DNA of 64,000 nt from Pseudomonas sp. IAC-BECa141 (GTDB taxonomy: Bacteria > Pseudomonadota > Gammaproteobacteria > Pseudomonadales > Pseudomonadaceae): positions 682,001 through 746,000 of the forward strand of contig NZ_CP065410.1 in the NCBI RefSeq assembly GCF_020544405.1, in the 5' to 3' direction. Positions 17,979 through 28,024 of the stretch are shown piece by piece. The translations under genes were made by a program, and so were the position numbers. Numbering within the stretch: the stretch's first letter is position 1; the number at the start of each line of letters is the position of its first letter. Under the pieces are notes generated by a model, which was given only the letters and a program-made list of their open reading frames with translations, searched no databases and had not been told where the DNA came from.

Positions 17979-20099
17979 TTAGAAACTCATGTCCACCTTG
18001 GTCCAGAGCGTGCGCCCCGGTTCATTGATGGCTTGCGGGTCGTTGGCCGGGTAGCCGAACCCGGCGTTGCCCGCCAGGTTCAGGTGTTCGGCGTAAGCCT
18101 TGCCGAACAGGTTGTCGACGCCGGTACTGACCTTCCAGTTCTTGTTGATCCGGTAGGCACCGTTGAGCGAGAACACGCCGAAGCCCGAACTCTTGTCGTA
18201 ATCCTTGCCGACCACGTTGCCCTTGTTCCGGTCGATCCGGTTTTGCGCGGCAACCACCCTCCACAGTGCGCCGGCGCTCCAGTTATCTTCGCTGTAGGTC
18301 AGGCCGAAACGGGCATCCAGCGGCGGCATCTGCGGCAGGGCCTTGCCGTCGCTGCTGTTCTTGCCCCAGGCGTAGGCCAGGGTCGCATCGGCTTTCCAGT
18401 TGTCGGTGAGCTTGTAAGCGGCACCGAGTTCACCGCCCATGATCCGCGCGTCGATGTTCTCGGCGCGGGAAGTGCTCATGCCCATCATCCCCGGGGTGTA
18501 GTCGAACAGGATGTAGTCGCGCACCTGGCCGATGTAGCCCGAGGCCCAGGCTTCGAGTTCGGCACTCTTGTAGTTCACGCCGAAGTCGAGCTGAGTGGTC
18601 TTTTCCGGCTTGATCGAATCGAACGCATTGACCGAACCCGCCGGGCCGGACTTGGGCGAAAACAGCTCCCAGTAATCCGGAAACCGTTGCGCGTGGCCGA
18701 GACCGGCGTAGAGCGTGGTCGGGCTGTCGGCGAGGTCATGCTCGTAACGGATGAAGCCGCTCGGCAAGGTGTCGGCACGGGTATCGCCGGCGGTCGGGTT
18801 CGGCCGGGACATCATTCCTGAGCCGGTGGTCTGCCGGAAATCCCTGGCCGAGGCGCGGTCGACCCGGGCGCCGGTGATCAGCCGGTCGCGGTCGGCGGCG
18901 TACCAGGTCATTTCGCTGAACACGCCGTAGTTGTGGAAGTCGGCGTCCTTGGTGAACGGCTGATCCTTGTAGGTATCGATACCCATGCCGCTGCGCTGAC
19001 GGTGTTCGTTGGTCTGCGCGTCGAGGCCGGTGATCAGCTGGATATCGGCCCAGCGCCAGGTCGCCTTGATCCGCGCGCCGAGGGTGCGGCGGTCGACGTT
19101 GGACGCCATGGGCCCTGCCATCATCCCGGTGCCGGACGGCGTGCGCAGGGTGTAGTTGTCCATCACGTGGTCGGCGTAGTTGTAATAGACCTGAGCTTCG
19201 AGCTTCTCCAGCACGTCGGTGATGTTGGATTTCTCGACGCGCAGACCGAGGCTTTCACGCAGGAATTGCGAGCCGTCCATGCCGCGTCCGGCGTAGCGTG
19301 CTTCACCGTCGCCCTTGCCGGCGGTCAGTTCGATCAGGGTGTCGGCGTCCGGGGTCCAGCCCACCGCTACATCGCCGTTCCACTTGTCATAGCGCGAGGC
19401 AACGATGTCGTTGTTGCCGTCCCGGTAATCGTCGGAGTGCGCGGTGTTGCCGATCACCCGCACATAGCCCAGCGAGCCGCCGGCTGCCGCATCGACGACT
19501 TTGTCGAAGCGTCCGTGAGAGCCGGCCAGTACGCTGGCGTTCACGCGGGTGCCGAGTTCGCCGAAGCTTTCCGGCTCGCGGTCGAAGAGGATCGTGCCGG
19601 CCGAGGCGCCCGGTCCGTAGAGCACGGTTTGCGGGCCTTTGATCACCGTGAGCTTGTCGTAGGTCTCGGGTGAAATGTACGAGGTCGGCGCGTCCATCCG
19701 GCCGGGGCAGGCACCGAGCATCATGCTGCCGTTGGTGAGAATGTTCAGGCGCGAACCGAACATGCCGCGCAATACCGGATCACCGTTGGTACCGCCGTTG
19801 CGGACCAGGGCGAAGCCGGGAATCGTCTTCAGATAGTCGCCGCCATCGCTGGCGGGCACCGGTTGGCGCGGGTCTTTCGGGTTGGTGACGATGGTCAGCG
19901 GCGAGCTCGGGGCGATGGCGGTGATCACCGTCGGGCTCAATTCGTCAGCGTGGCCGGCGTGTTCGTCGGCATGGACCAGCGGGGACAGCAGGACGCCGCA
20001 AAGGACGGCGGTAGCGTGCCTGAAACGAATGCGCGATTCGTTCAGGGCAAAGGACGCCGGGGCAGAACCCGGGCGTGGGACAGCAGAAAACCTGGACAT
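17979..20099 (-). CDS. oprC: TonB-dependent copper receptor OprC/NosA type
   Basis: 706-aa outer-membrane receptor: N-terminal signal region, His-rich start of the mature part (HADEHAGHADELSP), plug domain with MLGACPGRMDAPTSYISPE, and a beta barrel ending in Phe (WTKVDMSF). CPGRM is the Cys-x3-Met element that contributes to Cu(I) binding in P. aeruginosa OprC; Met-rich loops (PGMMGM, GMMAGPM) agree. Starts at 20099 (GGAA 7 nt upstream) or 20111 are both possible. Its neighbours are copper-type genes, so copper import is the likely role. Confidence 0.92.
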   Translation of the reverse strand: MSRFSAVPRPGSAPASFALNESRIRFRHATAVLCGVLLSPLVHADEHAGHADELSPTVITAIAPSSPLTIVTNPKDPRQPVPASDGGDYLKTIPGFALVRNGGTNGDPVLRGMFGSRLNILTNGSMMLGACPGRMDAPTSYISPETYDKLTVIKGPQTVLYGPGASAGTILFDREPESFGELGTRVNASVLAGSHGRFDKVVDAAAGGSLGYVRVIGNTAHSDDYRDGNNDIVASRYDKWNGDVAVGWTPDADTLIELTAGKGDGEARYAGRGMDGSQFLRESLGLRVEKSNITDVLEKLEAQVYYNYADHVMDNYTLRTPSGTGMMAGPMASNVDRRTLGARIKATWRWADIQLITGLDAQTNEHRQRSGMGIDTYKDQPFTKDADFHNYGVFSEMTWYAADRDRLITGARVDRASARDFRQTTGSGMMSRPNPTAGDTRADTLPSGFIRYEHDLADSPTTLYAGLGHAQRFPDYWELFSPKSGPAGSVNAFDSIKPEKTTQLDFGVNYKSAELEAWASGYIGQVRDYILFDYTPGMMGMSTSRAENIDARIMGGELGAAYKLTDNWKADATLAYAWGKNSSDGKALPQMPPLDARFGLTYSEDNWSAGALWRVVAAQNRIDRNKGNVVGKDYDKSSGFGVFSLNGAYRINKNWKVSTGVDNLFGKAYAEHLNLAGNAGFGYPANDPQAINEPGRTLWTKVDMSF

Positions 20100-20183
20100 G
20101 ACAATTTCCATCAAACAGTCGTAAACGACACGGCCGGCAGCCTGAAGCTGTCTTCTCAACCGTGTGCAATCAGAGTCGGGTGT

Positions 20184-20630
20184 TTACGCTGCGACGGGCG
20201 GGGCGCGGGTGCGGGCGCCGGGGAAGAAGGTCTGCCGGGCATGGCCCAGACGCGGGGAGGGTGGGGTGAAGGTGTTGACGAGAGGAATGCTGAAAGTGGC
20301 GAAGCTGCCGCCGCCAGTCAGCGCCGGGCAATTGAACAGCAGGCTGCAATAGCCGCATTTTTCCCACAGCACGTGGTGCGAGGATTGTGGCGGACAGTGT
20401 TCGGCGGTGGGCTGTGCACCGTGCCCGGAATGATCCATCCCCGGCATGTCCATCGACATGTCCATGCTCATCGGCATGGAGGTCGAGGCGTGCTGATCCA
20501 TCGGCATCGACTGGGAAATCAGCGGGCCGATGAAGATCATCAACATGGCGAACAGGGCGATCCAGCTGCCGCGAGTCAGGTGTTCAGTCTGACGACGTTG
20601 CAGGGAGAGCCTGGCGCTCAGGGGGCGCAT
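20184..20630 (-). CDS. DUF2946 protein, Met/His-rich (copper cluster)
   Basis: 148 aa. One N-terminal TM (GSWIALFAMLMIFIGPLI) is followed by a periplasmic stretch rich in MxM and His (MPMSMDMSMDMPGMDHSGHG) and a conserved CGYCSLL motif, typical of DUF2946. Such proteins accompany OprC and PCuAC genes and probably bind copper in the periplasm; no biochemical role is established that I know of. It lies between the PCuAC gene and oprC. Confidence 0.85.
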   Translation of the reverse strand: MRPLSARLSLQRRQTEHLTRGSWIALFAMLMIFIGPLISQSMPMDQHASTSMPMSMDMSMDMPGMDHSGHGAQPTAEHCPPQSSHHVLWEKCGYCSLLFNCPALTGGGSFATFSIPLVNTFTPPSPRLGHARQTFFPGARTRAPPVAA

Positions 20631-20651
20631 GGGCGGAGTCTGCCGGAACGG

Positions 20652-21131
20652 TTACTGGGCGTGCGCGTGGGCTTGCGTGGCTTCCGGCGGCTTCTTCTGC
20701 ACGGCAACTTCGACGGTCACGTCACCGGCCTTCTCGAAGTGCATCGTCAGCGGGAAGCGCTTGCCGTCAGTCAGCAGGCTGCGGTCGGTCGGATTCATCA
20801 GCATCACGTGATAGGCCATCGGCGCGAAGGTCACGTTTCCGCCGGCCGGGATGGCCACGTTCGGCACCTGTTGCATCTTCATCAGATCGCCCTGCATCAC
20901 GTGCTCGTGCAGTTCGGCCGTCGGGGCGATCGGCGAGTCGACGCTGAGCAGGCGGTCAGCCGTCTTGCCGGCGTTGTGAATGATGAAATACGCGGCAACG
21001 GTTGGCGCGTTCGGCGGCAGTTCCTGCGACCACGGGTGGGCGATTTCCAGCTCGCCGGCCTTGTATTCGTGGGCATGGGCGAAGCACGCCGGCAGCAACA
21101 GCGCAGCGATGACGATGAATTTGTTCAACAT
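20652..21131 (-). CDS. PCuAC-family periplasmic copper chaperone
   Basis: 159 aa with a signal peptide (MLNKFIVIAALLLPACFAHA) and the PCuAC copper site, including the H/M-rich HEHVMQGDLMKM and the later PMAYHVML (H(M)x10Mx21HxM pattern). The C-terminus is His-rich (AHAHAQ). Family role: Cu(I) chaperone, for example for cytochrome oxidase assembly or for passing copper in the periplasm. Encoded between two DUF2946 genes. Confidence 0.92.
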   Translation of the reverse strand: MLNKFIVIAALLLPACFAHAHEYKAGELEIAHPWSQELPPNAPTVAAYFIIHNAGKTADRLLSVDSPIAPTAELHEHVMQGDLMKMQQVPNVAIPAGGNVTFAPMAYHVMLMNPTDRSLLTDGKRFPLTMHFEKAGDVTVEVAVQKKPPEATQAHAHAQ

Positions 21132-21179
21132 GACAGTTCTCCAGAACGATTTGAAACGCAGGTCAAATGCGGGAACAAA

Positions 21180-21581
21180 TCAAACCAGAGGGGACGCGCG
21201 GGGATTGAGGCTCGGCCATTGCTGGCGCGGTGTCGGGGTTTGCAGCAAGGCGGGCGCCACGCTGCGATTGCTTTCATATTGGGCGAAATACAGCTGCGGC
21301 GAATGCCCCGGCAACGCCACCACCGGCGCCGATCCGGAACAGCACCAGCAATGCTGCATGGTCGAATGACTGTCACCGCTCTGCGGCGCTTTCTGATCAA
21401 GGCTACCGATGTCGATCGCCACCATCTTCGTCCCGCTGCCGGTGCAGAAACTGCTCCACAGCAACTGCTCGGCCGGCGTCTGCGCCGCCTGTGCCATCGC
21501 TCCCGTCAACGGCATGGCAAGCATGTTGAACAGCACTGCAAAGCAGGCGATCCAGGCAAATGCGAGCCGGTGTCGGTTCAT
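21180..21581 (-). CDS. DUF2946 protein (copper cluster, first gene)
   Basis: 133 aa; N-terminal signal or TM segment (AFAWIACFAVLFNMLAMPL), then the DUF2946 hallmark MQHCWCCSGSAP with clustered Cys. It differs from the second DUF2946 protein in lacking the Met-rich run. It begins the copper cluster on the minus strand; its promoter must lie in 21582-21678, which contains an inverted repeat. Confidence 0.85.
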   Translation of the reverse strand: MNRHRLAFAWIACFAVLFNMLAMPLTGAMAQAAQTPAEQLLWSSFCTGSGTKMVAIDIGSLDQKAPQSGDSHSTMQHCWCCSGSAPVVALPGHSPQLYFAQYESNRSVAPALLQTPTPRQQWPSLNPRASPLV

Positions 21582-21604
21582 GGGACAGATCCGTAGGGTG
21601 GGCG

Positions 21605-21635
21605 ATCAGGCGCGGCTATTTAGCCTGATCAGGGC
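21605..21635. promoter_or_regulatory. Inverted repeat GATCAGGC-GCCTGATC in front of the copper cluster
   Basis: Eight-bp arms separated by about 11 nt in the 97-nt gap between the antitoxin stop and the first DUF2946 start. It could be an operator for the copper operon or a terminator for the antitoxin gene (T-rich downstream on the minus strand is lacking). Function open. Confidence 0.35.
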
Positions 21636-21678
21636 CGATAAGTAAAAAAGCGTCGTGCGGTTTGGTGTCGCAGAGGAT

Positions 21679-21981
21679 TCAGCCTGCTACGGCATGCAAC
21701 CGCAAACCCAGTGCCTTCATGACTTTCATGATAGTCGCGAATTCCGGATTTCCAGTGCTGCTCAGCGCTTTATAAAGGCTTTCGCGACCCAAGCCTGCAT
21801 CTCGTGCAACCTGGGTCATGCCTTGGGCGCGGGCGATGTCATTAAGTGCTGCACGGATAAGAACGCCATCGCCAGCATCTTCGTCAAAACAAGCGTTCAG
21901 GTAAGCCGCCATTTCCTCGGGTGTTTTAAGAAACTCTGCAGCGTCGAAGCGAGTGCGTCCCGAGGCAGGTTGATATTGCAA
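21679..21981 (-). CDS. Orphan HigA/HI1420-type addiction-module antidote protein
   Basis: About 100-aa helix-turn-helix protein with the family signature RFDAAEFL, GMTQVARDAGLGRESLYKALS and GNPEFATIMKVMKALGLRL (putative addiction module antidote class). The only start-like codon in the right place is TTG at 21981; no Shine-Dalgarno is seen, so expression or the exact N-terminus is doubtful. The partner RelE-like toxin normally lies immediately upstream; here that space holds a REP doublet and no toxin frame. Confidence 0.8.
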   Translation of the reverse strand: MQYQPASGRTRFDAAEFLKTPEEMAAYLNACFDEDAGDGVLIRAALNDIARAQGMTQVARDAGLGRESLYKALSSTGNPEFATIMKVMKALGLRLHAVAG

Positions 21982-22091
21982 AACGTATGCTCGGGAGACT
22001 GCTGCAGGTAGTCAGTCGGGCTTTAAGTTGTTGTGCGTAGCGTCCGATTGACTTGTAGGACTCAAGTTTTTCGCTGTGAGAGCCGGCGCCA

Positions 22092-22179
22092 TCGCGGGCA
22101 AGCCCGCTCCTACAGGATTAGCGTTGGACATCAGTTTTGTGATCGGCGTTAACCACTGTGGGAGCGGGCTTGCCCGCGA
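22092..22179. repeat. Variant REP doublet between cobK and the antitoxin gene
   Basis: Inverted copies (TCGCGGGCAAGCCCGCTCC at 22092, complement ending at 22179) of a REP variant in which the core reads GCGGGCTTGCCCGC rather than GCGAGCTTGCTCGC. Confidence 0.88.
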
Positions 22180-22204
22180 AGGCGTACTCAAGAGCGCAAA
22201 AGGC

Positions 22205-22933
22205 TCAGGGCTGTAAGTTGATGGTGAGTGCGCTGATGGCTTCATCCACCGTCGCAAATTCCCGATCAACCCCCGCCAACACCGGCCGCTTCAACACCAT
22301 CACCGGCACCCCAAGCTCCCGCGCCACGTCCAGTTTCGGCTCGGTCGCGGTGCTGCCGCTGTTCTTGCTGATCAGCACGTCGATCTGCTGGCGTTCGAAC
22401 AGCGCCCGTTCATCCTCCAGCAGAAACGGTCCACGGGCGCCGATGACTTCGCAGCGTTCGTTGCCGGGGTAGACGTCGAGGGCGCGAAGAGTCCAGAACT
22501 GGTGCGCAGGGATTTCGTCGAGGTGTTGCAGCGGTTCGCGGCCAAGGGTGAACAGCGGGCGATGGAACGGGGCGAGAGCGGTGATCAGTTCCGCCCAGTC
22601 GGCAACTTCGCGCCAGTCATCGCCCGGCTGTGGTCGCCACGCCGGGCGGCGCAGGGCCCAGCAGGGAATGCCGGTGAGTTGCGCAGCGGTGGCGGCGTTG
22701 TGGCTGATTTGCGCGGCGTACGGATGGGTGGCGTCGAGCAAAAGCGTGATGCCTTCGTCGCGAATGAACTGCGCCAGACCTTCCGCTGCGCCGTAGCCGC
22801 CGACGCGCACCTGACACGTCAGATCGGTCGGCACCCGGCCCACCCCGGCCAGGCTGTAAATGTGTTCCGGCCCCAAGGTGCGCGCGATGGCTAACGCTTC
22901 AGTCACGCCGCCCAGCAACAGAATCCGTTTCAT
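22205..22933 (-). CDS. cobK: Precorrin-6A reductase
   Basis: 242-aa NADPH-dependent reductase of the corrin ring pathway (precorrin-6A to precorrin-6B). Family features: N-terminal [15 protein letters not shown] nucleotide loop, [14 protein letters not shown], and the C-terminal [21 protein letters not shown]. Start overlaps the cbiD stop by 4 nt (ATGA). Last gene of the cobL-cbiD-cobK operon. Confidence 0.95.
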   Translation of the reverse strand: MKRILLLGGVTEALAIARTLGPEHIYSLAGVGRVPTDLTCQVRVGGYGAAEGLAQFIRDEGITLLLDATHPYAAQISHNAATAAQLTGIPCWALRRPAWRPQPGDDWREVADWAELITALAPFHRPLFTLGREPLQHLDEIPAHQFWTLRALDVYPGNERCEVIGARGPFLLEDERALFERQQIDVLISKNSGSTATEPKLDVARELGVPVMVLKRPVLAGVDREFATVDEAISALTINLQP

Positions 22934-24027
22934 ACAAAAGCCCCCGCATGGCCGACGATGCCGCCCTGACGATCGATCGCAAACACTTCGACCTGAACCT
23001 GCGCCGGCACTACGCTGCGGGCAAATTCAAGAGCATGGCGGCAGACCTCATCACCCAGCGCAACACCCGCCGCACTGGCCATCGCCAACGCCTGCTGGCT
23101 GGTGTTCGCCCCGCGAATGGCTTGCTGCAACGCATCGTCAGCGCCAATCGCCGCCGCCCACTCGGCCAGTTGCGGCAGGTCGATGCTCGAATGACGCGAG
23201 TGCAGGTCCATGTGCCCGGCCGCCAGTTTGCTGATCTTGCCGAAACCGCCGCACAGGCTGAGTTTATCCACAGGCACTTTGCGCAGATGCTTGAGCACGG
23301 CGCCGACGAAGTCGCCCATTTCGATCAGGGCGATTTCCGGCAGGTCGTAAACCCGGCGCATGGTGTCTTCGCTGGCGTTGCCGGTGCAGGCGGCGATGTG
23401 CAGGTAGCCGTTGGTTTTCGCGACGTCGATGCCTTGATGAATCGAGGCGATGTAGGCCGCGCAGGAAAACGGCCGGACGATGCCGCTGGTGCCGAGGATC
23501 GACAGGCCACCGAGAATGCCCAGGCGCGGGTTCATGGTTTTCAGCGCCAGGGCTTCGCCGCCCTCAACGTTGACCGTTACCTCGAAGCCGCCGCGATAGC
23601 CGGTTTCCTCGGCGAGCAGGGTCAGGTGATCGCTGATCATCTTGCGCGGTACCGGGTTGATCGCCGGTTCGCCGACGGCCAGCACCAGCCCCGGGCGAGT
23701 CACGGTGCCGACGCCTTTGCCGGCGATGAAGCGGATTCCCGGCTCGGCTGTCAGTTGCACGCGGGAGTAAAGCAGGGCGCCGTGCGTCACGTCCGGGTCG
23801 TCACCGGCATCCTTGAGGGTTCCGGCTTCAGCGCCGTTCTCGGTCAGCCGGCAGAACTCCAGGCGCATCTGCACCTGCTTGCCTTTGGGCAACACGATCT
23901 GCACGGCGTCGGCCGATGGGCCGCCGAGCAGCAGGCGAGCCGCGGCGAGGCTGGTGGCCGTGGCGCAGCTGCCGGTGGTCAGGCCGCTGCGCAGGGGCGC
24001 GGGTTGTTCGGCGGTTTCGTCACGCAT
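22930..24027 (-). CDS. cbiD: Cobalt-precorrin-5B C1-methyltransferase CbiD
   Basis: 365 aa. Signature [22 protein letters not shown] at the N-terminus (split: [13 protein letters not shown] then TSLAAARLL), and [19 protein letters not shown] and [20 protein letters not shown] later. CbiD methylates C1 in the cobalt-early pathway; in Pseudomonas it is found with the oxygen-dependent CobG set and presumably replaces CobF. The start at 24027 overlaps the cobL end by 8 nt. Confidence 0.95.
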   Translation of the reverse strand: MRDETAEQPAPLRSGLTTGSCATATSLAAARLLLGGPSADAVQIVLPKGKQVQMRLEFCRLTENGAEAGTLKDAGDDPDVTHGALLYSRVQLTAEPGIRFIAGKGVGTVTRPGLVLAVGEPAINPVPRKMISDHLTLLAEETGYRGGFEVTVNVEGGEALALKTMNPRLGILGGLSILGTSGIVRPFSCAAYIASIHQGIDVAKTNGYLHIAACTGNASEDTMRRVYDLPEIALIEMGDFVGAVLKHLRKVPVDKLSLCGGFGKISKLAAGHMDLHSRHSSIDLPQLAEWAAAIGADDALQQAIRGANTSQQALAMASAAGVALGDEVCRHALEFARSVVPAQVQVEVFAIDRQGGIVGHAGAFV

Positions 24028-25231
24028 CGAAGGGCTTGACCAGATCGAGCAGGGTGATCGGCAACGCCTGGCGCCAGGTATCGAACTCGCCCAGCGGCTG
24101 CGCCTGGGCAATGTGGATGCGGGTCAACTCACCGCCATGGCGTTCGCGCCAGTTCATCAAAGTCATTTCGCTTTGCAGGGTCACGGCGTTGGCGACCAGT
24201 CGGCCACCGGGCTTCAATTGTTCCCAGCAGGTGTCGAGGACGCCTTCGCGGGTGACGCCGCCGCCGATGAAAATCGCATCCGGACGCTCCAGTCCTGCGA
24301 GGGCTTGCGGCGCGCTGCCGCGAATCAGTTGCAGGCCGGGAGCCCCCAGCGCATCGCGGTTGTGTTCGATCAGTTGCTGGCGACCGTCATCGGCCTCGAT
24401 GGCCAGCGCACGGCAGCTCGGGTGAGCGCGCATCCACTCGATACCGATCGAGCCGCTACCGGCGCCGACGTCCCACAGCAATTCGCCCGGTGTCGGGGCG
24501 AGGCGAGCGAGGGTGATTGCGCGCACGTCGCGTTTGGTCAGTTGGCCGTCATGCTGGAAGGCCGAGTCCGGCAGGCCGGCCAGGCGGGACAGGCGAGGTG
24601 TCTGCGGAACGGCCAGGCATTCGATGGCGATCACGTTGAGGTCGGCAACGCGCGGATCGTTCCAGTCGTTGGCGGTGCCGTCGATCCGGCGTTCGGCGCT
24701 GCCGCCCAGATGCTCCAGCACACTAAGGCGACTGGCGCCGAATCCACGTTCGCGCAGCAATGCCGCAACCGCTGCCGGGCTTTGGCCGTCATTGCTCAGC
24801 AGCAACAGGCGCACGCCGCTGGACAACTGACTATTGAGGGTCGCCAGCGGGCGAGCCACCAGCGACAGCACGCTGACGTCCTGCAACGGCCAGCCCAGTC
24901 GGGCTGCTGCCAGCGAGCAGGACGACGGCGCCGGCAGGACCAGCATCTCGGCCCCCGGCACCTGCCGCGCCAGACTCGCGCCAACGCCGTAGAACATCGG
25001 ATCACCGCTGGCCAGCACGCACACCGCTTCGCCACGGCGCTCAAGCACCGGGGCCAGGGAAAACGGGCTCGGCCACAACTGGCGCTCGCCACGGATGCAC
25101 ACCGGCAACAGATCCAGCTGACGCTGACCGCCGATGATCCGCGAAGCGCCCATCAGGGCGCGCCGGGCATTCTTGCCCAGGCCCTTGAAGCCGTCTTCAC
25201 CGATTCCTACTACTGTCAGCCAGGGTGACAT
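24020..25231 (-). CDS. cobL: Precorrin-6Y C5,15-methyltransferase (decarboxylating)
   Basis: 403-aa two-domain enzyme. The N-terminal ~200 residues are a CbiE-like tetrapyrrole methylase ([27 protein letters not shown]); the C-terminal half is CbiT-like with the SAM-binding [16 protein letters not shown]. It methylates C5 and C15 and removes the C12 acetate carboxyl. First gene of the leftward cob operon; divergent from cobG across 144 nt. Confidence 0.95.
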   Translation of the reverse strand: MSPWLTVVGIGEDGFKGLGKNARRALMGASRIIGGQRQLDLLPVCIRGERQLWPSPFSLAPVLERRGEAVCVLASGDPMFYGVGASLARQVPGAEMLVLPAPSSCSLAAARLGWPLQDVSVLSLVARPLATLNSQLSSGVRLLLLSNDGQSPAAVAALLRERGFGASRLSVLEHLGGSAERRIDGTANDWNDPRVADLNVIAIECLAVPQTPRLSRLAGLPDSAFQHDGQLTKRDVRAITLARLAPTPGELLWDVGAGSGSIGIEWMRAHPSCRALAIEADDGRQQLIEHNRDALGAPGLQLIRGSAPQALAGLERPDAIFIGGGVTREGVLDTCWEQLKPGGRLVANAVTLQSEMTLMNWRERHGGELTRIHIAQAQPLGEFDTWRQALPITLLDLVKPFDA

Positions 25232-25375
25232 CTGTAGCCCCTCAAAAAAGTGTCCGCAAACGCGCCGTTCCGACGGGCAGACTTTTCATGCCGTCGGACA
25301 AAGCAGGCATAATACCGCGCCTTCGTCCGCGAAGCGCCTTTCCCACAGAGCTGCCAGCCCTTGAACGAACGCCCG
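25232..25375. promoter_or_regulatory. Divergent cobL/cobG promoter region
   Basis: 144 nt between two cob operons. On the plus strand CATAAT near 25307 is a possible -10 box. I see no B12-box sequence or room for a full cobalamin riboswitch. Confidence 0.35.
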
Positions 25376-26674
25376 ATGTCCAACGCCATACGCCCCTCGG
25401 CCTGTCCGGGGTTGCTGCGTATCGTCCAGGCGCTGGATGGCGGGATCTGCCGGATCAAGCTCGATGGCGGGTCGATCACGGCCGATCAGGCCGATGCGGT
25501 GGCCAACACCGCCGAGCGATTTGCCGGCGGGGCTATCGAAGCGACCAACCGGGGCAATCTGCAGATTCGTGGCATCGGCGATCAGTCCGCCGCGCTGATC
25601 GACAGCCTGCTGGCCGCCGGTCTCGGGCCACGAACCGCGGCGGGCGACGATGTTCGCAACCTGATGCTCAGCCCGGCGGCCGGCATCGACCGGCAGATGC
25701 GCTTCGATACCCGTCCATTGGCCGGGCAGATCCTCGAGACTTTGCAAAGCCATCCGCGCTTCCATGAACTGAGCGCCAAGTTCGCCGTGCAACTGGACGG
25801 CGGTGAAGCGCTGGCGATGCTCGAACATCCCCATGACTTGTGGCTGTCGGCATTCAAAAGCGGTGAAGACACGCTGTTGGCGTTCGGTCTGGCGGGTTGT
25901 CCGACGGACCGGCCGCTGGCTGCCGTGGCGCTGGCGGATGGGCATGCGCTGGTGGTTGCGGTGCTGGAGCTGTTCCACGATCTGGCCCGGCCGGAGCAGA
26001 CGCGAATGCGTCATCTGCTGGATGAATGCGCGGCGCCGGTGTTCCTCGAAAAACTCGGTCAACGGATCAAACTGCAAGCCGCCACAGATTGGCAGCGCGA
26101 AGCCGGACCCGAAGGTTTGCACCTCGGCATTCATCCTCAACCCTCGGCCGGTCAGGTGTATGTCGGTGCTGCACCGGCACTCGGCCGGCTCGATCCGGAC
26201 ATGCTGCGTGGCGCTGCGCAACTGGCCAGAAACTTCGGCGATGGCAGCTTGCGTTTCACCCCTTGGCAGAGTCTGTTGCTGCCCGATGTGCGGGAAACCG
26301 ATGCGGCTCAAGTGCTCGACAAATTGGCCAGGCTGAACCTGCTGACCCATGTCGAAGACCCGCTGTCGCACCTGATCGCCTGCACCGGCGCCAACGGCTG
26401 CGGCAAAGGCCTGGCCGACACCAAGCACGATGCCCGCCTGCTGGCTGCGCTGTTGCCACATGCCGTGGATGTGCACCTGTCCGGCTGCCCGCGCTCCTGC
26501 GCTGCTGCACACCGTGCCCCGGTCACGCTGCTGGCGGTCGGCCCCGGTCACTACGATCTCTATTTCCGCGATGCAGCGCTGCCGGGTTTCGGCGCGCTGC
26601 ACGCTCACAACCTTACTATCGAAGCGGCCGCGAAACTGCTCGCCGCCCGCTCACGGAGCCCCCTTGATGCTTGA
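25376..26674 (+). CDS. cobG: Precorrin-3B synthase
   Basis: 432-aa sulfite/nitrite-reductase-like monooxygenase that hydroxylates precorrin-3A using oxygen, the step that defines the aerobic route. Cys ligands for siroheme/4Fe-4S appear as CTGANGCGKGLADTKHD and HLSGCPRSCAAAH. A TTG at 25361 would add five residues; the ATG at 25376 (MSNAIRPSACPG) matches the family. Overlaps cobH by 8 nt. Confidence 0.95.
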   Translation: MSNAIRPSACPGLLRIVQALDGGICRIKLDGGSITADQADAVANTAERFAGGAIEATNRGNLQIRGIGDQSAALIDSLLAAGLGPRTAAGDDVRNLMLSPAAGIDRQMRFDTRPLAGQILETLQSHPRFHELSAKFAVQLDGGEALAMLEHPHDLWLSAFKSGEDTLLAFGLAGCPTDRPLAAVALADGHALVVAVLELFHDLARPEQTRMRHLLDECAAPVFLEKLGQRIKLQAATDWQREAGPEGLHLGIHPQPSAGQVYVGAAPALGRLDPDMLRGAAQLARNFGDGSLRFTPWQSLLLPDVRETDAAQVLDKLARLNLLTHVEDPLSHLIACTGANGCGKGLADTKHDARLLAALLPHAVDVHLSGCPRSCAAAHRAPVTLLAVGPGHYDLYFRDAALPGFGALHAHNLTIEAAAKLLAARSRSPLDA

Positions 26675-27293
26675 TTACATCCGCGACGGTCAGGAGATCT
26701 ATCGCAATTCCTTCGCGATCATTCGCCGCGAGGCCAACCTCGCGCGCATCCCGGCCGACCTGGAAAAACTCGCGGTGCGGGTGATCCACGCCTGCGGCAT
26801 GGTCGAGGCCATCGACGGGCTGCAATTTTCCGAAGGAGCCGGCAAGGCGGGGCGTGATGCGCTGGCCGCTGGCGCGCCGATCCTGTGCGATGCGCGGATG
26901 GTCTCCGAGGGCGTGACCCGTGCGCGCCTGCCGGCCAACAACGAAGTGATCTGCACCCTGCGCGACGACAGCGTGCCGGAGCTGGCGCGTGAGCTGGGCA
27001 ATACTCGCTCCGCTGCCGCTCTGGAACTGTGGCGTCCGCATCTGGCGGGCAGCGTGGTGGTGATCGGCAATGCGCCGACTGCGTTGTTCTATCTGCTGGA
27101 AATGCTCGACGCCGGCGCGCCGAAACCGGCGCTGATCCTCGGCTTCCCGGTCGGCTTCGTCGGCGCTGCCGAATCCAAGGCCGAGCTGGCCGCCAACAGC
27201 CGTGGCGTGCCGTTCGTGATCATGCAGGGCCGCCTTGGCGGTAGCGCCATGGCCGCCGCTGCGGTCAATGCCCTCGCCACGGAGGTCGAATGA
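26667..27293 (+). CDS. cobH: Precorrin-8X methylmutase
   Basis: 208 aa; moves a methyl group from C11 to C12 to give hydrogenobyrinate. Motifs: [20 protein letters not shown] at the N-terminus with the catalytic-His region [12 protein letters not shown], and [16 protein letters not shown]. Its ATG overlaps the end of cobG and its stop overlaps cobI (ATGA), so translation is coupled through the operon. Confidence 0.96.
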   Translation: MLDYIRDGQEIYRNSFAIIRREANLARIPADLEKLAVRVIHACGMVEAIDGLQFSEGAGKAGRDALAAGAPILCDARMVSEGVTRARLPANNEVICTLRDDSVPELARELGNTRSAAALELWRPHLAGSVVVIGNAPTALFYLLEMLDAGAPKPALILGFPVGFVGAAESKAELAANSRGVPFVIMQGRLGGSAMAAAAVNALATEVE

Positions 27294-28024
27294 TGCAGGC
27301 TCAAGGACGTTTGATTGGTCTGGGCGTCGGCCCCGGTGATCCTGAACTGATTACCGTCAAGGCCCTGCGCCTGCTGCGCGAATCGCCGGTGGTGGCGTAC
27401 TTCGTGGCCAAGGGCAAGAAGGGCAACGCATTCGGCATTATCGAAGCGCACCTGCAGGACGCGCAGAACCTGCTGCCGCTGGTGTACCCGGTGACCACCG
27501 AAGTGCTGCCGGCGCCACTGTCCTACGAGCAGGTGATCAGTGATTTCTACGATGACGCGGCAGAGGAAGTGGCCGCGCACCTGGATGCCGGTCGCGATGT
27601 GGCGGTGATCTGCGAAGGTGATCCGTTCTTCTACGGCTCCTACATGTACCTGCACGATCGTCTTGCCAGCCGTTACGAAGCCGAAGTGGTGCCGGGCGTC
27701 TGCTCGATGCTCGGCGGCGCATCGGTGCTGGGCGCGCCGCTGGTGTATCGCAATCAGAGTCTGTCGGTGCTGTCCGGCGTGCTGCCTCATGACAAGCTCA
27801 AGCGTCGCCTGGCCGATGCCGACGCGGCGGTGATCATGAAGCTGGGACGCAACTTTCCAAAAGTGCGTGAGGTGTTGGGCGAGTTGGGCCTGGCCGGGCG
27901 TGCGCTGTACGTCGAGCGCGCGACCATGGCCAACCAGAAGATCGTACCGCTGGATGAGGTCGAGCCGATGTCGTCGCCGTACTTCTCGCTGATCATTGTT
28001 CCCGGCGAACGGTGGCAAGGCTGA
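27290..28024 (+). CDS. cobI: Precorrin-2 C20-methyltransferase
   Basis: 244-aa SAM-dependent tetrapyrrole methylase: [18 protein letters not shown] at the N-terminus, [18 protein letters not shown], and [14 protein letters not shown]. Commits precorrin-2 to corrin synthesis. Two ATGs stand at 27290 and 27293; either is possible. Stop and next start share TGATG. Confidence 0.96.
   Translation: MMQAQGRLIGLGVGPGDPELITVKALRLLRESPVVAYFVAKGKKGNAFGIIEAHLQDAQNLLPLVYPVTTEVLPAPLSYEQVISDFYDDAAEEVAAHLDAGRDVAVICEGDPFFYGSYMYLHDRLASRYEAEVVPGVCSMLGGASVLGAPLVYRNQSLSVLSGVLPHDKLKRRLADADAAVIMKLGRNFPKVREVLGELGLAGRALYVERATMANQKIVPLDEVEPMSSPYFSLIIVPGERWQG

Noticed and set aside
22012..22269. 85-aa minus-strand frame as possible toxin partner of the antitoxin
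   Set aside because: It mostly translates the REP doublet and overlaps cobK; no toxin-like features.
25232..25375. Possible cobalamin riboswitch before the cob operons
   Set aside because: The gap is too short for the usual element and no B12 box was seen.
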